This document shows positions 1-6,816 of a DNA stretch of 19,749 nucleotides, one piece after another (the first letter of the stretch is position 1; each line of letters opens with the position of its first letter). A model generated the notes under the pieces. That model made no database searches and was not told where the DNA came from. It saw only the letters and a program-made list of their open reading frames with translations. Both the position numbers and the translations under genes were made by a program. Where the stretch lies: positions 1 to 19,749 of the forward strand of contig CAWZYX010000050.1 in NCBI GenBank assembly GCA_963966315.1, given 5' to 3'. Origin of the DNA: Winogradskyella_A sp963966315 (GTDB lineage Bacteria; Bacteroidota; Bacteroidia; Flavobacteriales; Flavobacteriaceae).

Positions 1-13
1 AATCACACATTTT

Positions 14-739
14 TTGAAACCTAAGAAAAACACAAAATCGTATGTCAGTAGAAATAGTTTTATCTATTTTGCTGTAGGTTTGGTATTGATGTTGCTGGTG
101 AAAACCCTGGCCATCAACTATAAGTCTTATGAAAAAAGTGACATGGACATCGTTCAGCTGATTCTAGATGAAAAATTAGAGGAAGAGATTCAAATTCCAG
201 AGCAACTAGTGACCCCGCACCCCCCGCCACCCCCGCCACCACCAGCTCCTGAAATTATTGAAGTTGTTGAGGATGAAGAAGAGGTGGAGGAGACTGTGAT
301 AGAGTCAACAGAAACCGAAATGGATACGGAGATCGTAGAGGTTGAAGAGGTTGAAGTAGAAGAGGTTGAAGAAGACCTGGAGGTGCCTTTTGCAGTGATT
401 GAAAACGTTCCTGTTTTCCCCGGTTGTGAAAATAAGAAAAACAACGAGGCCAAGAAACAGTGTATGTCTGAGAAAATCTCTCAATTTGTCAATAGAAAAT
501 TTAATACCGACTTAGCTGGAGATCTGGGTTTAAGTGGTCGCCAGAGAATTAGTGTATATTTTAAAATTGATAAAAATGGTAACATCACTAATGTAGGTGC
601 TCGAGCCCCACATCCCGGATTAGAAAAAGAAGCTAAAAGAGTGATTAACATGTTGCCGAAAATGCAACCGGGAAGACAACGCGGCAAGGCTGTAACCGTA
701 CCTTATAGTTTACCTATTCTCTTCCAAGTGCAAGATTAG
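14..739 (+). CDS. Energy transducer TonB (N-terminus near window edge)
   Basis: Inner-membrane protein that passes proton-motive-force energy to outer-membrane TonB-dependent receptors. From the TTG at 14 it has 241 residues: a short basic N-terminus, one membrane segment (about 15-35), a proline-rich stretch (68-79 with eight consecutive prolines), a linker almost entirely of Glu/Val/Asp (80-123), and a TonB C-terminal domain (about 130-241) carrying PVFPGC and a second Cys (138 and 150). The reading frame is open to base 2, so an upstream start cannot be excluded. I chose TTG 14 because the resulting N-terminus (charged KPKKN, then RNS before the membrane segment) has the length I expect of flavobacterial TonB proteins. 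A strong terminator follows, so it probably ends its transcript. The family is near certain; the exact start is not. Confidence 0.9.
   Translation: MKPKKNTKSYVSRNSFIYFAVGLVLMLLVKTLAINYKSYEKSDMDIVQLILDEKLEEEIQIPEQLVTPHPPPPPPPPAPEIIEVVEDEEEVEETVIESTETEMDTEIVEVEEVEVEEVEEDLEVPFAVIENVPVFPGCENKKNNEAKKQCMSEKISQFVNRKFNTDLAGDLGLSGRQRISVYFKIDKNGNITNVGARAPHPGLEKEAKRVINMLPKMQPGRQRGKAVTVPYSLPILFQVQD
215..250 (+). repeat. Polyproline C-rich tract inside tonB
   Basis: Low-complexity C-rich DNA coding residues 68-79 of the TonB protein, including an uninterrupted run of eight prolines made from CCC, CCG and CCA codons. The opposite strand is correspondingly G-rich. Such tracts form the rigid periplasm-spanning part of TonB and usually need elongation factor P for translation. 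This is a normal family feature. Confidence 0.8.
338..370 (+). repeat. Three copies of GAGGTTGAA in the TonB acidic linker
   Basis: The nonamer GAGGTTGAA occurs at 338-346, 347-355 and 362-370, coding repeated Glu-Val-Glu units of the acidic linker. It probably arose by slippage or unequal exchange within a low-complexity coding region. The reading frame is kept because the unit is a multiple of three. Confidence 0.75.
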
Positions 740-762
740 TAAACAGATATTCTATCATATAT

Positions 763-796
763 ATCCCGTTGGTATCAGACCAACGGGATTTTTTTT
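763..796 (+). terminator. Rho-independent terminator after tonB
   Basis: A perfect stem of CCCGTTGGT (765-773) and ACCAACGGG (779-787) has a five-base loop ATCAG. Two further A-T pairs (763-764 with 788-789) extend it, and a run of eight T follows (789-796). It lies 24 bases after the tonB stop. This is a textbook intrinsic terminator that separates tonB from the next gene. Confidence 0.93.
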
Positions 797-821
797 GTAT
801 CACTAATTGATTATAATCATT

Positions 822-829
822 TATCTTTC
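822..829 (+). promoter_or_regulatory. Weak -7-like box before the barrel protein
   Basis: TATCTTTC matches the Bacteroidota -7 consensus TAnnTTTG at all but the last base. It would place transcription start near 833, ahead of the TTG at 849. The nearest upstream TTG (795-797) is 24 bases away, longer than usual. A new promoter is needed here because a strong terminator precedes it, but this exact site is tentative. Confidence 0.3.
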
Positions 830-848
830 GCATAGAAAAGCCCAAATT

Positions 849-2960
849 TTGTTTAGAACAGCGATCCTATTAATCCTGATGACCCTACCAGTGCTTGCTC
901 TGGCTCAGGAGAGAACTTCCGCAACGTTTGAAAAACCACCTGTTTTTCCAGAATGTAAAACTCAGCCTGTCGACAGTCTTGCCTGGTGTTTCAAATACCA
1001 GTTAAATGCTTATGTATATCGCAATTTCAAGGTACCTGAAAAAGTGAAGCAAGATGAGTATGTAGGTTCGATCGAGGTCTTGTTTGAAGTAGATCGTCAG
1101 GGCCGGTTTAAAACCATTTATACCGATGCCCTTTATGAAGAACTGAAAGAAGAAACTCAAAGGGTCTTCCGAGACCTGCCACAAATTGAACCTGCAAGTT
1201 ATAACGGTAATCCCACCTTTGCTCAATATACTATTAGTATTAAGATCCCACTTGTAGACCCTGAACGGCAGTTGCAAATTGAGGCCCAACGTATAGAAGA
1301 AGAAAAGGCAAGAACCGAATTGTTCTCCAATGAAATAGACAGTATCAATGCACAGACCAAACCCTATGATAAGCTTGAGTACAAAAGCCCTTTGAACATA
1401 CCGTTTACGCATAGATATTATTCGAGGTTTGACAGGGCGATGAACATACCCGGCTCCAACAGTCATACTGCTGCAAAACCATTTGTATACGATGAGGTGG
1501 TCCCGTATTACGATCTGGAGAAAGAGATGTCTTCCCTCGCTAAAAAACGCAGCGGATGGTGGGGTAGAAAGTTATGGAATGAGCACTTGGTAGAGGTACA
1601 AGGTGAAGATTACTGGTTTGTCTTTGATCCAATAGTTGATTTGCAGTTGGGATACGATCGAGAGGCTGATTTTGACTATACCTACAATAATACACGTGGG
1701 GTACTTATTCAGGGAGGACTTGGAAAAAAATTTAGCTTTTCAGCATCTGTATTTGAAAGTCAGGGGCGATTTGCAGATTATTACAATAGATATGCCGAAA
1801 GTATCAGAGCTTCCGGACCAGATCCGGCACTCATTCCGGGGAGGGGAATAGCAAAGCGCTTTAAGGAAGATGCTTATGACTATCCCGTAGCAGAGGCAAA
1901 CCTCTCTTTTTCACCTGCAAAGTTTGTCAATCTCCAGTTTGGTTACGGGAAGAACTTTATCGGTGACGGTTACAGATCCTTGTTTCAGAGTGATTTCACC
2001 AGTCCGCACCCGTTTTTAAAAACCAATTTCAAATTTTGGAAAATAAAGTATACCAGCACCTGGATGTGGCTTCGGGATGTGAGAGATGAGGTCATTGAAA
2101 ATAAAGCATACCTCCCCAAGTACATGGCCAATCATTACTTGAGCTGGAACGTATCCAAAAAATTGAATATCGGTCTTTTTGAATCGGTCATTTGGGACAA
2201 TTCTAACAATCGGGGCTTTGATGTAAATTACCTTAACCCTTTGATTTTTTTCCGTGCCATTGAATTTCAAACAGGGCAGGGAGCAGGGAATGCCATCCTG
2301 GGATTGTCGGGCAAATATAAATGGAATGATCGCATCAATATTTATTCACAGTGGTTGATCGACGAGTTTTCATCTGCTGATGTATTTGGCGGTAATCAAA
2401 GCTGGAAGAACAAGTTCGGTTTTCAACTGGGCTTAAAATATTACAATGCGTTTGGGTTAGACAACCTCATTTTGCAGGCAGAATACAACCAGGTACGCCC
2501 CTACACGTATTCTCACAACACGATTGTACTTAACTACGCTCATGCCAATCAACCTATGGCCCACCTTTGGGGAGGAAATTTCAGGGAATTCATTCTTATT
2601 GGGCGCTACAATTACAAGCGTTGGTATGGTGATATAAAACTGATCTTTGGTGAGCGTGGACTTGATTTTAATAGTGAGGAAGACAGTTTTAATTATGGCG
2701 CAGATATTTTTAGGGATGAAGGAGAAAGACCCTTTGATAGTGGAGTATCTATTGGCCAAGGTAACAACACCTCAGTGTTTCACGGAGAAACCCAACTGGG
2801 GTATATTGTCAATCCCGCCAGTAACCTTAGATTGTTTGCCAATATCAGTTACAGAAATTTTGATCCAACAGTGGAAAATACGACTATTAGGCGCAGTAAT
2901 ACCGTGTGGTTTTCTATGGGATTGAGAACGGACCTGTTCAACTGGTATTTCGATTTTTAA
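849..2960 (+). CDS. Outer-membrane beta-barrel with N-terminal TonB-C-like domain (Wzi/RemB-like)
   Basis: Predicted secreted outer-membrane protein of 703 residues from the TTG at 849. That start gives a clean signal peptide ending LALAQ. The frame also allows TTG 807, which adds 14 residues in front of the signal. After the signal comes a domain of about 110 residues resembling the TonB C-terminal domain of the preceding gene, including PPVFPEC and a second Cys 11 residues later. A charged Gln/Glu/Arg helix follows (about residues 140-165). The rest (about 175-703) is rich in alternating aromatic strands (for example WFVFDPIVDLQLGYD), ends in aromatic residues (FNWYFDF) and looks like a capsule-assembly Wzi-type barrel. 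Flavobacterial proteins of this kind are often labelled gliding motility protein RemB. I infer an outer-membrane location; the substrate is unknown. Confidence 0.75.
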   Translation: MFRTAILLILMTLPVLALAQERTSATFEKPPVFPECKTQPVDSLAWCFKYQLNAYVYRNFKVPEKVKQDEYVGSIEVLFEVDRQGRFKTIYTDALYEELKEETQRVFRDLPQIEPASYNGNPTFAQYTISIKIPLVDPERQLQIEAQRIEEEKARTELFSNEIDSINAQTKPYDKLEYKSPLNIPFTHRYYSRFDRAMNIPGSNSHTAAKPFVYDEVVPYYDLEKEMSSLAKKRSGWWGRKLWNEHLVEVQGEDYWFVFDPIVDLQLGYDREADFDYTYNNTRGVLIQGGLGKKFSFSASVFESQGRFADYYNRYAESIRASGPDPALIPGRGIAKRFKEDAYDYPVAEANLSFSPAKFVNLQFGYGKNFIGDGYRSLFQSDFTSPHPFLKTNFKFWKIKYTSTWMWLRDVRDEVIENKAYLPKYMANHYLSWNVSKKLNIGLFESVIWDNSNNRGFDVNYLNPLIFFRAIEFQTGQGAGNAILGLSGKYKWNDRINIYSQWLIDEFSSADVFGGNQSWKNKFGFQLGLKYYNAFGLDNLILQAEYNQVRPYTYSHNTIVLNYAHANQPMAHLWGGNFREFILIGRYNYKRWYGDIKLIFGERGLDFNSEEDSFNYGADIFRDEGERPFDSGVSIGQGNNTSVFHGETQLGYIVNPASNLRLFANISYRNFDPTVENTTIRRSNTVWFSMGLRTDLFNWYFDF

Positions 2961-2974
2961 TGCAGGGTCAACCT

Positions 2975-3002
2975 ATTATCAGCTGCCGAACTAGTTGATA
3001 AT
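2975..3002 (+). terminator. Hairpin between barrel gene and cyoE (possible weak terminator)
   Basis: ATTATCAGCT (2975-2984) pairs with AGTTGATAAT (2993-3002) over ten positions with one G-T wobble and an eight-base loop. It lies 15 bases after the stop of the barrel gene and ahead of the cyoE promoter. No T-run follows, so it may be a 3' stabilising hairpin or a factor-assisted terminator rather than a classic intrinsic one. Confidence 0.4.
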
Positions 3003-3040
3003 GCTCTCCTTTGGACCTAACAATTATTAAGATTCTTTGA

Positions 3041-3071
3041 TTGGTCATGATTATTTTTAGGGTTATCTTTG
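3041..3071 (+). promoter_or_regulatory. Bacteroidota-type promoter for the oxidase operon
   Basis: The box TATCTTTG (3064-3071) matches the -7 consensus TAnnTTTG exactly. TTG (3041-3043) lies 20 bases upstream, the expected -33 spacing. Transcription would begin near 3075. Because the box covers 3069-3071, the in-frame TTG at 3069 cannot be the cyoE start, so a downstream start is needed. Confidence 0.65.
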
Positions 3072-3101
3072 CACTCGCTAAGAAAAAGAATAAACAATAC
3101 T

Positions 3102-3998
3102 GTGTTGAGTATTTTAAAATCTTCTACACCAATAAGTTCAGCCGTATCTGATTTTAAGGAAATCACCAAAATGGGATTGTCTTTATCCGTTGTGTTTTCC
3201 TCAATTGCCGGATATTTTTTAGGGGCAGAATACGTTCAGTTATCCACTCTTGCGTTGCTGGCGGTTGGAGGATTCTTCATGGTAGGTGCCTCAAATGCTT
3301 ATAATCAGATCATTGAAAAAGATTTAGATGCGCTCATGCTGCGCACTAAAAACAGGCCTATACCGGCTGGTAGAATGACTGTGAGCACAGCCTTTGTCAT
3401 AGCTGTAAGCTTTACCATTTTGGGAATCGTATCTCTTTACATCATTAATCCGAAAACAGCGATGTGGGGAGCGATCTCTATTTTTATATATACCAGTATT
3501 TATACACCTCTTAAAACAAAGACGCCGCTCGCAGTGTTCGTTGGTGCCTTACCAGGTGCCATTCCATTTATGCTTGGCTGGGTTGCCGCCCGAAATGCCT
3601 TTGGTATTGAGCCGGGTACTCTTTTTGCAATTCAGTTCTTCTGGCAATTTCCACACTTCTGGTCCATTGGATGGTTTCTTCACGAAGATTATGAGAGGGG
3701 AGGATTTAAGATGCTTCCTACCGGAAAACCCGATAAAGGGACAGCGGTTCAAATTATCATGTATACGGTATGGACCATTATTGCCTCCATCATTCCTGTT
3801 TTTGGTTTTACAGGAGACCTGAAACTTTCAGTAGTGGGAGCTGTGTTGGTGTTGACCCTAGGGCTGGGGATGCTGTATTACGCCCTGGTTTTGTTTAAAG
3901 AACAAACAGGAAAAGCTGCCAAGCGCTTAATGTTGAGTAGTGTCACCTATATCACGCTACTTCAGATTATTTATGTTTTAGATAAATTTTTGAGATAA
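3102..3998 (+). CDS. cyoE: Protoheme IX farnesyltransferase (heme O synthase)
   Basis: Integral-membrane UbiA-family enzyme (CyoE/CtaB) that adds farnesyl diphosphate to heme B to make heme O, the precursor of heme A for the oxidase encoded next door. About 298 residues from the GTG at 3102. The first aspartate-rich motif is seen as NQIIEKDLD followed by RTKNRP; then come YTPLK and a second loop DYERGGFKMLP. About eight or nine hydrophobic segments are present, the family norm. The frame continues up to TTG 3069, but that codon overlaps the predicted -7 box, so I prefer GTG 3102. The stop codon abuts the ATG of the next gene with no gap, showing tight coupling to the oxidase subunits. The family is certain; the start is moderately sure. 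Confidence 0.93.
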   Translation: MLSILKSSTPISSAVSDFKEITKMGLSLSVVFSSIAGYFLGAEYVQLSTLALLAVGGFFMVGASNAYNQIIEKDLDALMLRTKNRPIPAGRMTVSTAFVIAVSFTILGIVSLYIINPKTAMWGAISIFIYTSIYTPLKTKTPLAVFVGALPGAIPFMLGWVAARNAFGIEPGTLFAIQFFWQFPHFWSIGWFLHEDYERGGFKMLPTGKPDKGTAVQIIMYTVWTIIASIIPVFGFTGDLKLSVVGAVLVLTLGLGMLYYALVLFKEQTGKAAKRLMLSSVTYITLLQIIYVLDKFLR

Positions 3999-4589
3999 AT
4001 GGATTTAACTCAAGGAACGCCTCAGGAAAAGCAGGCAAGAGCGAAGAAAATGATGTTATGGTTTGGGATCGTTTCCTTAATTATGTCATTTGCAGCCTGG
4101 ACAAGTGCGTTTATTGTAAGTAGTAAAAGAGATGATTGGTTGGATGATTTCAGGCTTCCGGATGCCTTTTTTGTTAGTCTTGGAGTAATACTTTTAAGCA
4201 GTCTTACCCTGATCATTGCTAAGTATTATTTAAAACGGGATCAGCTCAATGTTGTAAGTTTCTGGCTGTTTGTAACCTTTGTCCTTGGGATTGTTTTCAT
4301 TATCAATCAAATTGAAGGCTTTAACCAAATTATCGCAGAGGGCTATAATTTTACAGGACCTACCAGTAATATTACCATGTCCTACATTTATTTGATCGCG
4401 GCGGTTCATATTGCACACGTTGTTGTAGGTCTAATTTGCCTGCTCGTTGTAATGGTACAAAACCTGAGAAAAAGATATTCTTCAAAGAGTTTATTAGGTT
4501 TTGAACTGGCAGCAAGTTTCTGGCATTTCGTAGACCTCCTATGGCTGTACCTGTTTTTGTTTTTATATTTTTTTAGATACATAATTTGA
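3999..4589 (+). CDS. Cytochrome c oxidase subunit III, short form
   Basis: Heme-copper oxidase subunit III family, 196 residues with five membrane helices (about 18-40, 54-76, 85-103, 125-153, 172-193), lacking the first two helices of mitochondrial COX3. Family marks are QIEGF after helix three, a His-rich fourth helix (AAVHIAHVVVGL) and WHFVDLLWLYLF in the last helix. The start ATG directly follows the cyoE stop. It is the first of two different subunit III genes here; the second is longer and carries an insertion. The two probably occupy related positions in one oxidase or serve two oxidase variants; the sequence alone does not decide. Confidence 0.9.
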   Translation: MDLTQGTPQEKQARAKKMMLWFGIVSLIMSFAAWTSAFIVSSKRDDWLDDFRLPDAFFVSLGVILLSSLTLIIAKYYLKRDQLNVVSFWLFVTFVLGIVFIINQIEGFNQIIAEGYNFTGPTSNITMSYIYLIAAVHIAHVVVGLICLLVVMVQNLRKRYSSKSLLGFELAASFWHFVDLLWLYLFLFLYFFRYII

Positions 4590-4590
4590 T

Positions 4591-4598
4591 TATTTTTG
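4591..4598 (+). promoter_or_regulatory. Possible internal promoter -7 box before the second COX III
   Basis: TATTTTTG matches TAnnTTTG exactly and sits in the 41-base gap between the two COX III genes, giving a leader of about 29 bases to the ATG at 4631. No TTG is seen at the ideal -33 spacing, only a T-run at 4568-4573. It may allow the second COX III and subunit IV to be made independently of cyoE. Confidence 0.4.
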
Positions 4599-4630
4599 TC
4601 GCATCTTAAACTCTAACTGATACGCAGTAT

Positions 4631-5629
4631 ATGGATACTACAGTAACTACTGGAACTGAAGGAAAAACCTGGGGAGGGGGGAATAGACCCTTAGGAGCAA
4701 GCTACGGAAAGCTAATGATGTGGTTTTTTATCGTTTCAGATGCGCTTACATTTTCAGGGTTTTTAGCAGCCTATGGTTTCTCAAGATTTAAGTTTATAGA
4801 CTCATGGCCCATAGCAGATGAGGTATTTACGCACGTTCCTTTCCTTCACGGACAGGAACTCCCAATGATTTACGTGGCGTTTATGACCTTTATCCTCATC
4901 ATGTCTTCTGTAACCATGGTACTGGCAGTGGATGCGGGGCACAATATGAATCAGAAAAAGGTCATCTTATATATGTTTTTAACCATCATTGGAGGTGCAA
5001 TTTTCGTTGGATCTCAGGCATGGGAATGGGCAACATTTATCAAGGGAGATTACGGTGCCATTGAAACCAAAGGAGGTAACATTCTTCAGTTTGGTCAATA
5101 TGTCGAGGAGAATGGAACACAAAAGTTTAAACGCATTCCCCTTGCCGACTTTACGATTACTCAGGAAAGCGAACGAGTGCAGCACCAGCGCAAGAATGGT
5201 TTGTGGTTTCAGAGTGAGGGCAGTCTGCCAAGCTATACTGTTAATGAGGTGATTGCCGGCGTTGAGGCCAATCCGAATATTCTGGTGCGTACCCAGATCA
5301 TCAATGAAGAAGGGGAGAAAACTGTGTTGTCAAGAGAAGAGTCATTAAAGCAATTAAAGGCCAATGCTGTAGGCGTAGTTGAAGGCGCCAATTTAAGAGT
5401 GAATGAATACGGCAGTCCGCTTTTTGCAGATTTTTTCTTTTTCATTACCGGTTTTCACGGCTTTCACGTTTTTTCAGGTGTGGTCATCAACATTATTATT
5501 TTCTTTAATGTGATTTTAGGTACCTACGAACGCCGAGGAAGTTATGAGATGGTGGAAAAGGTAGGGCTGTACTGGCACTTTGTTGATTTGGTATGGGTTT
5601 TTGTTTTTACATTCTTCTATTTAGTTTAA
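4631..5629 (+). CDS. Cytochrome c oxidase subunit III, long form with periplasmic insertion
   Basis: Heme-copper oxidase subunit III, 332 residues and five membrane helices (about 27-50, 78-100, 111-133, 266-296, 311-332). Family motifs are SQAWEW at the end of helix three, then YGSPLFADFFFFITGFHGFHV and GLYWHFVDLVWVFVF. In ordinary subunit III about 10-25 residues separate the QxWEW and YGS motifs. Here roughly 115 extra, mostly polar residues (about 141-258) lie between them, in a loop expected on the outer side of the membrane. The open frame and intact flanking motifs show this is not a sequencing error. It is probably a lineage-specific module contacting subunit II or another periplasmic partner. 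It lies in an operon with subunit IV, 22 bases downstream. Confidence 0.92.
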   Translation: MDTTVTTGTEGKTWGGGNRPLGASYGKLMMWFFIVSDALTFSGFLAAYGFSRFKFIDSWPIADEVFTHVPFLHGQELPMIYVAFMTFILIMSSVTMVLAVDAGHNMNQKKVILYMFLTIIGGAIFVGSQAWEWATFIKGDYGAIETKGGNILQFGQYVEENGTQKFKRIPLADFTITQESERVQHQRKNGLWFQSEGSLPSYTVNEVIAGVEANPNILVRTQIINEEGEKTVLSREESLKQLKANAVGVVEGANLRVNEYGSPLFADFFFFITGFHGFHVFSGVVINIIIFFNVILGTYERRGSYEMVEKVGLYWHFVDLVWVFVFTFFYLV

Positions 5630-5651
5630 ACCAGGAAAAGAGCACTATATA

Positions 5652-6032
5652 ATGGCACACGCGCATAAACTCGAAATATTAAGGGGACTGGTGAAGTTCA
5701 AGTCCAATACTCAGAAAATCTGGGGAGTGTTGATTTTATTGTCAATTGTGACAGCTGTGGAAGTAGTTCTAGGAATTTATAAGCCTAAGACACTTATGCA
5801 ACCAGTGTTAGGAATGAAGGCCCTGAATTGGATCTTTATTATCTTAACCATAGTTAAGGCATATTATATCACCTGGGACTTTATGCACATGCGTGATGAG
5901 AAAGCCAGTTTAAGACGGATGGTCGTCTGGACAGGTGTATTTCTCATATGTTATCTCATATTTATTCTATTACAGGAAGGTGGATACGTTTTTGATGTTT
6001 ATGAAACAACCTTCATCAAAAGAGATTTTTAA
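5652..6032 (+). CDS. Cytochrome c oxidase subunit IV (caa3/CtaF-like small subunit)
   Basis: Small membrane protein of 126 residues with three predicted helices (about 22-41, 55-76, 88-107), a His-containing N-terminus (MAHAHK) and the helix-two segment TIVKAYYITWDFMHMRDE, typical of the prokaryotic subunit IV (COX4_pro) family. It stabilises the oxidase complex. It follows the long COX III by 22 bases and precedes a strong terminator, so it closes this operon. Confidence 0.88.
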   Translation: MAHAHKLEILRGLVKFKSNTQKIWGVLILLSIVTAVEVVLGIYKPKTLMQPVLGMKALNWIFIILTIVKAYYITWDFMHMRDEKASLRRMVVWTGVFLICYLIFILLQEGGYVFDVYETTFIKRDF

Positions 6033-6057
6033 GCGTAAATCTTAAGTTAAATGATTT

Positions 6058-6090
6058 AAAAAGGTGGTTATTCTTAACCGCCTTTTTTAT
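6058..6090 (+). terminator. Rho-independent terminator ending the oxidase operon
   Basis: AAGGTGGTTA (6061-6070) pairs with TAACCGCCTT (6075-6084), with one T-G wobble and loop TTCT. Three A before it extend the stem with the T-run at 6083-6088. It lies 25 bases after the subunit IV stop. The T-run merges directly into the -7 box of the next gene. Confidence 0.88.
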
Positions 6091-6095
6091 TTTTG
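6088..6095 (+). promoter_or_regulatory. -7 box embedded in terminator tail, predicting a leaderless mRNA
   Basis: TATTTTTG fits TAnnTTTG exactly and overlaps the end of the terminator T-run. If the box covers -11 to -4, transcription begins around 6099, one base before the ATG at 6100, so the mRNA would be leaderless or nearly so. No TTG is present at the ideal -33 distance. Confidence 0.55.
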
Positions 6096-6099
6096 CAGC

Positions 6100-6816
6100 A
6101 TGAAAAAAACGGGACGAAAAAGGTATCTGGTACTGGGTGTACTGTTCTTTTTACCAGTCATTTTTTTGTTAATGTTATACCCTGCTCAGCACAACTACAC
6201 CCCTCTGGACATTGTGAATGAAAACGTTAGGGATCTGGAAGGCTTTATTGGGGAGGATGACAAGAAAATAGTCTTTTCAGATCACATCACGATTATAGGG
6301 TTTTTAGGTAAGCAGCCCCTCGATAATGCTATTGCCGCATCAAACCTAAAGGAGCTGGTTTACGATAAATTCAAAGGGTTCAAAAAATTTCAGATCGTGA
6401 TCGTACAACCCTTTGGTTCGGAGGATGAAGTAAAGTCCCTAAAAAAGGAGATAAACACCTACGAAGACCTCAGGTTCTGGCATTATGTGTTTGGCAACGA
6501 AACCCAGATTCAGCAACTGTACAAGAGCTTGTCCTATTCGGGAAATCTTGATGACCAGCTAGCAACAAGTCATGTGTTTATTGTTGATAAGGATCTTAAC
6601 CAGCGAGGGAGAATTGATGCCAGAGAGAAAAAGGAAGTGGATGCCAACAAACCGACATACAGCCTTTATGATTACGATTGCATTGAGGTTGCCGAAATAA
6701 AAAATAAAATGAGTGAAGATCTTCGGATTCTCTTTACTGAGTACCGTCAAAAAAGGAAAGGGCGTTTTAACTCTGATACGCGAAGAGCTTCTGATATAAT
6801 GGATACCAATGGCTAA
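6100..6816 (+). CDS. SCO-like thioredoxin-fold membrane protein lacking the CxxxC site
   Basis: Membrane-anchored protein of 238 residues: basic N-terminus, one membrane segment (about 9-27), then a soluble domain outside. Its layout parallels the SCO1 protein encoded next: a beta strand HITIIGFLG, then a helix where SCO has CxxxC but here QPLDN, a strand QIVIVQPFG, a region rich in charged helix (SEDEVKSLKKEI), and the strand VFIVDKDLNQRGRID matching the FALIDKQG strand of SCO. Both active-site cysteines are absent; only one Cys occurs, near the C-terminus. It therefore cannot bind copper or exchange thiols in the SCO manner. I start it at ATG 6100 because of the promoter box just before; the frame runs upstream to 6064. 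It overlaps the SCO gene by 8 bases. The role is unknown; a partner or regulator of SCO1 is possible. Confidence 0.8.
   Translation: MKKTGRKRYLVLGVLFFLPVIFLLMLYPAQHNYTPLDIVNENVRDLEGFIGEDDKKIVFSDHITIIGFLGKQPLDNAIAASNLKELVYDKFKGFKKFQIVIVQPFGSEDEVKSLKKEINTYEDLRFWHYVFGNETQIQQLYKSLSYSGNLDDQLATSHVFIVDKDLNQRGRIDAREKKEVDANKPTYSLYDYDCIEVAEIKNKMSEDLRILFTEYRQKRKGRFNSDTRRASDIMDTNG

Noticed and set aside
190..453. Minus-strand Ser/Thr/Gly-rich open frame opposite the tonB linker
   Set aside because: It is the mirror of low-complexity tonB codons (Glu/Val and Pro become Ser/Thr and Gly); no promoter or family motif, and the sense gene is certain.
1002..1466. 154-codon minus-strand frame inside the barrel gene
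   Set aside because: Composition is typical of an antisense shadow, no recognisable domain, and it lies wholly inside a well-supported gene.
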